Below are positions 59,991 to 64,000 of a stretch of 64,000 bases of DNA, one piece after another. Positions within the stretch are counted from its first letter, which is position 1. Every line of letters begins with the position of its first letter. This stretch comes from Jannaschia maritima (GTDB lineage Bacteria; Pseudomonadota; Alphaproteobacteria; Rhodobacterales; Rhodobacteraceae). The stretch spans positions 62,001-126,000 of the forward strand of contig NZ_JARGZA010000005.1 in NCBI RefSeq assembly GCF_030973515.1, given 5' to 3'. The position numbers and the translations under genes were made by a program. The notes beneath the pieces were generated by a model. That model worked only from the letters and a program-made list of their open reading frames with translations, was not told the origin of the DNA and did no database searches.

Positions 59991-60817
59991 TTCAGCGCGG
60001 CGGCGAAGTCGGGGGCGAGTTCGTCCCAGATGGCGGGGGTGCGGGCGGTCAGAAGGCGCCCCTCGGTCATGGTGGGGGCGTACTCGGTCCCGTCCAGGAG
60101 GCGGGCGACGCCCCCGGCCTCGCGGATGGCCAGAACGCCCGCCGCATGGTCCCAGGGGTGCAGGAAGGCGTTCAGCACGAAGTCGGACCCGCCCAGGCAC
60201 ATCAGGCGGTATTCGTGCAGCGACGCGCCCAAGCTGCCCGACCGCCGGATCGTCGGCGTCAACGCGGCCAAGCCGGCGCGCAAGACCTGGGGATACATGT
60301 ATTCGCCGATGTTGCCGCGCAGGCGGTCGCGGGGCGTGGCGTCCCGCGACATCGACAGCGTGCGCGCGGTGCCGTTCCGGTGGAACGTCGTGCCGCCGTC
60401 CGCGACGGCCAGGACCCAGTCGTCGAAGCCCGGATCGTAGAGGCAGCCCCAGACCGTCCGCCCGTCCTCCACCACCGCGACGATGACGCCGTAATTCGCG
60501 ATCCCGTGCGCGAAGTTCCACGTCCCGTCGATCGGGTCGATGATCGTGCAGCGCCCTTCGCCGATCCGCGACAGGATGGACGCGTCGGCGGCGACCGATT
60601 CCTCGCCCACCACGGCGTCGCCGGGCAGGATGGCGTGGAACCGCTCCGTCAGCGCCGCTTCCGCTTCCTTGTCGGCCACGGTCACGAGGTCGTCGAAGGA
60701 CGACTTCGCGTCGATGGCGCCGGGCGGCAGGTTCCGGAAGCGCGGCAGGATCACGGCGGCGGCCACCTCGCGGATGGCGGCGATCATCGCATTGGATTGG
60801 GCATGGGTCAGGGGCAT
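59981..60817 (-). CDS. Inositol monophosphatase family protein (possibly histidinol-phosphatase)
   Basis: A 278-residue Mg2+/Li+-sensitive phosphatase. The metal-binding blocks are VVGEESVAAD, CTIIDPIDGTWNFAHG (two Asp ligands and the catalytic Thr) and FLHPWDHAAGVLAIREAGG. Homologues in actinobacteria and rhizobia act in histidine synthesis or on inositol phosphates; the substrate here is open. The start at 60817 gives the family length. Confidence 0.87.
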   Translation of the reverse strand: MPLTHAQSNAMIAAIREVAAAVILPRFRNLPPGAIDAKSSFDDLVTVADKEAEAALTERFHAILPGDAVVGEESVAADASILSRIGEGRCTIIDPIDGTWNFAHGIANYGVIVAVVEDGRTVWGCLYDPGFDDWVLAVADGGTTFHRNGTARTLSMSRDATPRDRLRGNIGEYMYPQVLRAGLAALTPTIRRSGSLGASLHEYRLMCLGGSDFVLNAFLHPWDHAAGVLAIREAGGVARLLDGTEYAPTMTEGRLLTARTPAIWDELAPDFAAALNQP

Positions 60818-60871
60818 GGCGGCGGGATGACCCGGAGCGGGGGACGGGTCAAGCGCGACGATGCTCGCGAC

Positions 60872-60901
60872 GGGGGGCCCAGGGACGTGGTGCGGCCCCC
60901 C
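60872..60901 (-). terminator. Hairpin downstream of the peptidase gene
   Basis: Arms GGGGGGCC (60872-60879) and GGCCCCCC (60894-60901) with a 14-base loop. It lies 24 bases past the stop of the minus-strand peptidase gene. Confidence 0.5.
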
Positions 60902-60924
60902 GCGCCAGGCGGGAACGCGGTCGT

Positions 60925-62940
60925 TCAGGCGGCGGCGTCCAGCCCCCTGCCCTTCAACAGCGGGCCCACGTCGGGCATGCGGCCCCGGAAGCGCAGGTAG
61001 AGGTCGTCGGCCGGCTCCGATCCGCCCCGGGACAGGATGTCCGCTTCGAGCTTCTTCGCCAGGTCGGGGTCGAAGGGATCGCCCGCTTCCTCGAACGCGT
61101 CGAAGGCGTCGGCGTCCATGACCTCGGACCACATGTAGCTGTAGTACCCCGCCGAATACCCGTCGCCCGCGAAGACATGGGCGAAGTGCGGCGTGGCATG
61201 GCGCATGGCTATGGCGCGCGGCATCTCGATCGCTTCCAGCACCTCGGCCTGCTTCTGCATGGGATCGGCGGGCGCCGGACCGTCGTGGAAGGCCAGGTCG
61301 ACCAGGGCGGAGGCCACGTATTCCACCGTCTGGAACCCCATGTCGTAGGTCGCGGCCCCCAGGACGCGGTCCAGAAGGTCCTGGGGCATGGGCTCGCCCT
61401 CGGCGTTCGTGGCGAACTCCGCCAGCACGGCGGGTACGTCCAGCCAGTGTTCATAGAGCTGGGAGGGCAGTTCCACGAAGTCGCGCGCCACGCTGGTTCC
61501 GCTGACCAGGGGATAGGTCACGTCCGACAGCATCTGGTGCAGGGCGTGGCCGAACTCGTGGAAGAGCGTGCGCGCGTCGTCGTAGGACAGGAGCGCCGGC
61601 TCGCCCTTGGCGAAGTTGCAGACGTTGACGACGATCGGGCGGATGTCGCCCGCGAGCTTCTGCTGGGACCGCATGGCGCTGCACCATGCGCCCGACCGCT
61701 TGGACGAACGCGCGAAGTAGTCGCCCAGGAACACCGCCACGTGCCGCCCGTCGCGCGTCACCTCCCATGCGCGGACGTCCTCGTGATAGAGCGGCACGTC
61801 GAGTGGCGCGAAGTCCAGCCCGAACAGGCGGTTGGCGACGGCGAAGGCGGCTTCGACCATGCGGTCCAGGCGCAGGTAGGGCTTGACCGCCGCCTCGTCC
61901 AAGTCGTGCAGATCCCGGCGGCGGCGTTCGCTGTAGTAACGCCAGTCCCAAGGTTCCAGCGGTCCCACGATGCCATCGGCGCGGGCCAGTTCGGCCAGCG
62001 CCTCGCCGTCGGCCAGCGCGGCACGGCGGGCGGGCTGCCAGACCTGCATCAGCAGGTCGCGCACGGCGCCCGGCGTGCGGGCCATCTGGGTTTCCAGCTT
62101 GTAGTCGGCGAAGCTGTCGTAGCCCAGGAGCTTGGCGCGTTCCTCGCGCAGGGCCAGGATCTCGGCGGCCAGGCGACGGTTGTCGGTCTCGCCCCCGTTC
62201 GCGCCCCGCGACGTCCACGCCTCGAACGCGCGGCGGCGCAGGTCGCGGTCGGGATGGTTCGCCAGGAACGGGGTGATGTGGCTGCGGTTCAACGTCACCA
62301 CGGCGCCGGGGCGGTCGCGGTCGCGCCCCGCCCGGCGCAGCGCGTCGGCCGCGCTGGGTGGCAGGGCCGCGACCTGTTCGTCGGTCAGGTCCATGTACCA
62401 GTCGCGCTCGTCCGCCAGCAGGTTCTGGGTGAACTGCGTTCCCAGCACGGCCAGACGCGCCTTGATCTCGGTCAGACGTTCCGCTTCGGCCCCCTTCAGG
62501 GCGGCGCCCGCACGGACGAAGTTGCGATGCGTCAGATGCAGCACGCGGGCCTGTTCGGGCGTCAGGTCCAGGCTGTCGCGGCGGTCGTGCAGGTCGTCGA
62601 TGCGCGCGAACAGGGCGGCATCGTTGACGATCTCGGAGGAATAGGCGGACAGCTTCGGCGCCATGTCGCGTTGCAGCGCGTTGCGCGCGTCGTTCGCGTC
62701 GGCGCCGGTCAGGTTGTAGAACACGCCGGCGACCCGGTTCAGGTCCGCATCCGCCAGTTCCAGCGCGTCGATCGTATTCTCGAAGGTCGGCGGTTCCGCG
62801 TCGCCCGAGATGGCGCGGATGGCGGCGCGGCCACGGTCCATCGCCGCGTCGAAGGCGGGGGCGAAATGCGCGTCCTCGATCGCGTCGAAGGGCGGCAGGG
62901 CGTGGGGGCCAGTCCAGTCGGACAGCAGCGGGTTGGTCAT
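60925..62940 (-). CDS. M3 family metallopeptidase (peptidyl-dipeptidase Dcp / oligopeptidase A)
   Basis: A 671-residue cytoplasmic zinc peptidase that degrades short peptides. The zinc site is FHEFGHALHQ (near residue 460), and the third ligand glutamate lies in VELPSQLYEHWL about 25 residues later. The N-terminal helical domain (ENTIDALELADADLNRVAGV) and DYYFARSS-like channel residues are present. Length and motifs fit Dcp; whether it prefers dipeptide release cannot be told. Confidence 0.93.
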   Translation of the reverse strand: MTNPLLSDWTGPHALPPFDAIEDAHFAPAFDAAMDRGRAAIRAISGDAEPPTFENTIDALELADADLNRVAGVFYNLTGADANDARNALQRDMAPKLSAYSSEIVNDAALFARIDDLHDRRDSLDLTPEQARVLHLTHRNFVRAGAALKGAEAERLTEIKARLAVLGTQFTQNLLADERDWYMDLTDEQVAALPPSAADALRRAGRDRDRPGAVVTLNRSHITPFLANHPDRDLRRRAFEAWTSRGANGGETDNRRLAAEILALREERAKLLGYDSFADYKLETQMARTPGAVRDLLMQVWQPARRAALADGEALAELARADGIVGPLEPWDWRYYSERRRRDLHDLDEAAVKPYLRLDRMVEAAFAVANRLFGLDFAPLDVPLYHEDVRAWEVTRDGRHVAVFLGDYFARSSKRSGAWCSAMRSQQKLAGDIRPIVVNVCNFAKGEPALLSYDDARTLFHEFGHALHQMLSDVTYPLVSGTSVARDFVELPSQLYEHWLDVPAVLAEFATNAEGEPMPQDLLDRVLGAATYDMGFQTVEYVASALVDLAFHDGPAPADPMQKQAEVLEAIEMPRAIAMRHATPHFAHVFAGDGYSAGYYSYMWSEVMDADAFDAFEEAGDPFDPDLAKKLEADILSRGGSEPADDLYLRFRGRMPDVGPLLKGRGLDAAA

Positions 62941-62995
62941 GGTCGTCTCCTCGGGCTCCCCCGGAGGTAGGGGGCCCGAGGGGGCGTCGCCAGGG

Positions 62996-63514
62996 TCAGG
63001 TCGTCGTCCGCGTCACCGTGGTGCCGCCGCCCATGCGGCTGACGACGCCGTCGCGCTTGATCGCGTGCCACATGGCGCCCGCCACGTGCAGCACGGCCAG
63101 GCCCAGAACGACATAGGCCGCGATCCCGTGGACCTGCCCCAGCCAACCGGCCTTGACCCACAGGGCGGCCATGCCGAACAGCGGCATCGCGATCAGAAGC
63201 CCGTAGAACGCGAAATGCGTGGCGCGCGACAGGATCTGGATGGGTTTGGGTTCGTTGTCGGGGGGCGGCGGCGCGCCGTGCTTCAAGCGCAGGTACAGGC
63301 GGACCAGCATGGCGATGAGGATGCAGGTGCCGATGATCCCGTGGACGTAGAGGACCCCGTCCATGGGCAGGACCCCGTATTCCACCCCATACAGGTACGC
63401 CTGCTCCATCCGGCCGCCGGTGGCATACTGGAACAGGACCAGGAAGACGACCGTCCAGTGCATGGCGATATGGCGGACGTGATAGGCGCCGACGGGGCGG
63501 GCGGCTTGGGCCAT
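62996..63514 (-). CDS. Cytochrome b561-type membrane protein
   Basis: A 172-residue four-helix membrane protein of the prokaryotic cytochrome b561 family. Haem-ligand histidines are visible in YHVRHIAMHWTVVFLVLFQY, VLYVHGIIGTCILIAMLVRL, RATHFAFYGLLIAMPLFGMA and LGLAVLHVAGAMWHAIKR. It transfers electrons between quinol and a periplasmic partner. The start MAQAARPVGAY was chosen because a longer upstream frame is proline-rich and not family-like. Confidence 0.9.
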   Translation of the reverse strand: MAQAARPVGAYHVRHIAMHWTVVFLVLFQYATGGRMEQAYLYGVEYGVLPMDGVLYVHGIIGTCILIAMLVRLYLRLKHGAPPPPDNEPKPIQILSRATHFAFYGLLIAMPLFGMAALWVKAGWLGQVHGIAAYVVLGLAVLHVAGAMWHAIKRDGVVSRMGGGTTVTRTTT

Positions 63515-63654
63515 GGCGGGAACCTCAGGGAGCAAAGGGGTATCGTGGGTCGCAACGCCGCCCGGCGGGCGCGTGTTCCCCGAGACCGGGGGGAACCGGG
63601 GGGCGGGGGGACCGGTTGTCGCAGTGTGAACCGTCCCCAACCGGAGAGACCACG

Positions 63655-63792
63655 ATGACCCGTTTCCTTAAGATCGCCGCCCTGCTGGCCCTGCCCTTCG
63701 CCGTGTCCGGCTGCGCCGCCGCCGCCCTGGGCGCGGGCGGGGCCATCGCCGCCGACGAGTTGGCGGAGAACGAAGGCGGGAACCTGTTCTGA
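63655..63792 (+). CDS. Small lipoprotein (entericidin-like), first of two
   Basis: A 45-residue protein starting MTRFLKIAALLALPFAVSGC, with lipobox VSGC (Cys20) and a short Ala/Gly-rich mature part ending DELAENEGGNLF. CCGGAGAGA lies just before the ATG. The next lipoprotein starts at its stop (TGATG). Such twin tiny lipoproteins resemble entericidin A/B, where one counteracts the other, but a bacteriolytic role is not shown here. Confidence 0.7.
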   Translation: MTRFLKIAALLALPFAVSGCAAAALGAGGAIAADELAENEGGNLF

Positions 63793-63911
63793 TGGCACGC
63801 TTTTTCCTGATCCTGACGCTGCTCGGCGGGCTGTCCGCCTGCGGCACGGTGGGCGGCTTCGTGGACGACAGCGAGGCCGTGGGCGACGCGGTCAGCGACG
63901 CCCTGGACTGA
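63792..63911 (+). CDS. Small lipoprotein (entericidin-like), second of two
   Basis: A 39-residue protein: MARFFLILTLLGGLSACGTV with lipobox LSAC (Cys17), then a short acidic tail (GGFVDDSEAVGDAVSDALD). It is coupled to the first by TGATG. The stop is followed after 11 bases by the third repeat leader. Confidence 0.68.
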   Translation: MARFFLILTLLGGLSACGTVGGFVDDSEAVGDAVSDALD

Positions 63912-63922
63912 TAATTGTTGTC

Positions 63923-64000
63923 GTACACCCCCCGTACACCCCCTGTGCACCCCCCGTACATACGCGGGGGCACACCGGGGCTCGGGGGGAAAGGACCGCT
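63923..64000. repeat. Repeat leader, locus 3 (element runs off the window)
   Basis: Forty-two bases at 63923-63964: GTACA, C6, GTACA, C5T, GTGCA, C6 and GTACATACG. The element continues to the right edge with C- and G-rich text, so a unit may lie beyond the window. One C-to-T change breaks the second tract. Confidence 0.85.

Noticed and set aside
1-64000. tRNA or rRNA genes
   Set aside because: I scanned for T-loop and acceptor patterns in the gaps and saw none. A covariance search would be decisive.

Overview
The window is very GC-rich (roughly 70% by eye), densely packed, and reads as the chromosome of a member of the Rhodobacterales (Alphaproteobacteria). Evidence: a VPLPA-type C-terminal sorting signal, a pyk / N-formylglutamate amidohydrolase / DUF1244 neighbourhood, an Irr-type iron box in front of a NifU-like gene, a TauE + TIGR02186 pair, a CbiG-CobJ fusion, and many ATGA/GTGA start-stop overlaps. 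The genus cannot be fixed from this sequence. No tRNA, rRNA, transposase, integrase or CRISPR array was found. Almost all of it is ordinary chromosomal housekeeping and transport.

Layout. 1-5.3 kb: end of a TRAP solute-binding protein, xylose isomerase, a tungstate-type ABC operon (tupB-tupC-tupA order on the minus strand) and an SDR. 5.4-5.6 kb: copy 1 of a dispersed structured repeat. 5.7-7.9 kb: ptsP. 8.06-10.66 kb: a candidate polymorphic-toxin module (helper, 505-aa modular effector, small putative immunity gene). 11-22.4 kb: carboxylate-amine ligase, Tat-exported SMP-30 protein, CoxG-like and NudC pair, membrane protein, two SDRs, a cupin/orf/P1-peptidase operon, tadA, an RluB-type synthase with a long disordered tail, an SHMT-like enzyme. 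22.6-25.9 kb: a secreted pseudo-protease, then nifU-like/tsaB/rimI behind an Irr box. 26-32.4 kb: a BMP-type nucleoside ABC transporter operon interrupted by two tandem LysE exporters. 32.9-34.6 kb: TauE + TIGR02186 behind a near-consensus promoter. 34.6-39.5 kb: pheT and pheS separated by two miniature chemoreceptor-like genes. 39.6-46.5 kb: TerC, a small barrel-like protein, an SGNH lipoprotein, rplT-rpmI, pyk, N-formylglutamate amidohydrolase, DUF1244, a D-amino-acid transaminase.

46.7-54.6 kb is a cobalamin (corrin ring) cluster on the minus strand: a small membrane protein, a His-rich cobaltochelatase CbiX, cobH, cobL, cobI, a cbiG-cobJ fusion and cobM. It is interrupted by an 0.8-kb tandem array (four 165-213 bp units plus a partial one) between cobH and cobL, and by a lone plus-strand SnoaL-like gene. 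54.7-64 kb: a frameshifted antitoxin-like gene, DUF3750, a vWA protein with an exosortase-type tail and a palindromic operator, HIT, a D-2-hydroxyacid dehydrogenase, an SH3 protein, soxR with its divergent VOC target, an inositol-phosphatase-like enzyme, a Dcp-type peptidase, cytochrome b561 and two tiny lipoproteins.

The most distinctive signal is a repeat family at three loci (5.4, 51.6-52.4 and 63.9 kb). Each starts with an exactly 42-bp leader of three C6 tracts at 11-bp spacing (G6 tracts on the other strand), followed in the two complete loci by a unit with strong hairpins. One hairpin stem differs between loci by compensatory base changes, which argues for selection on structure. I do not recognise this element as a described family.
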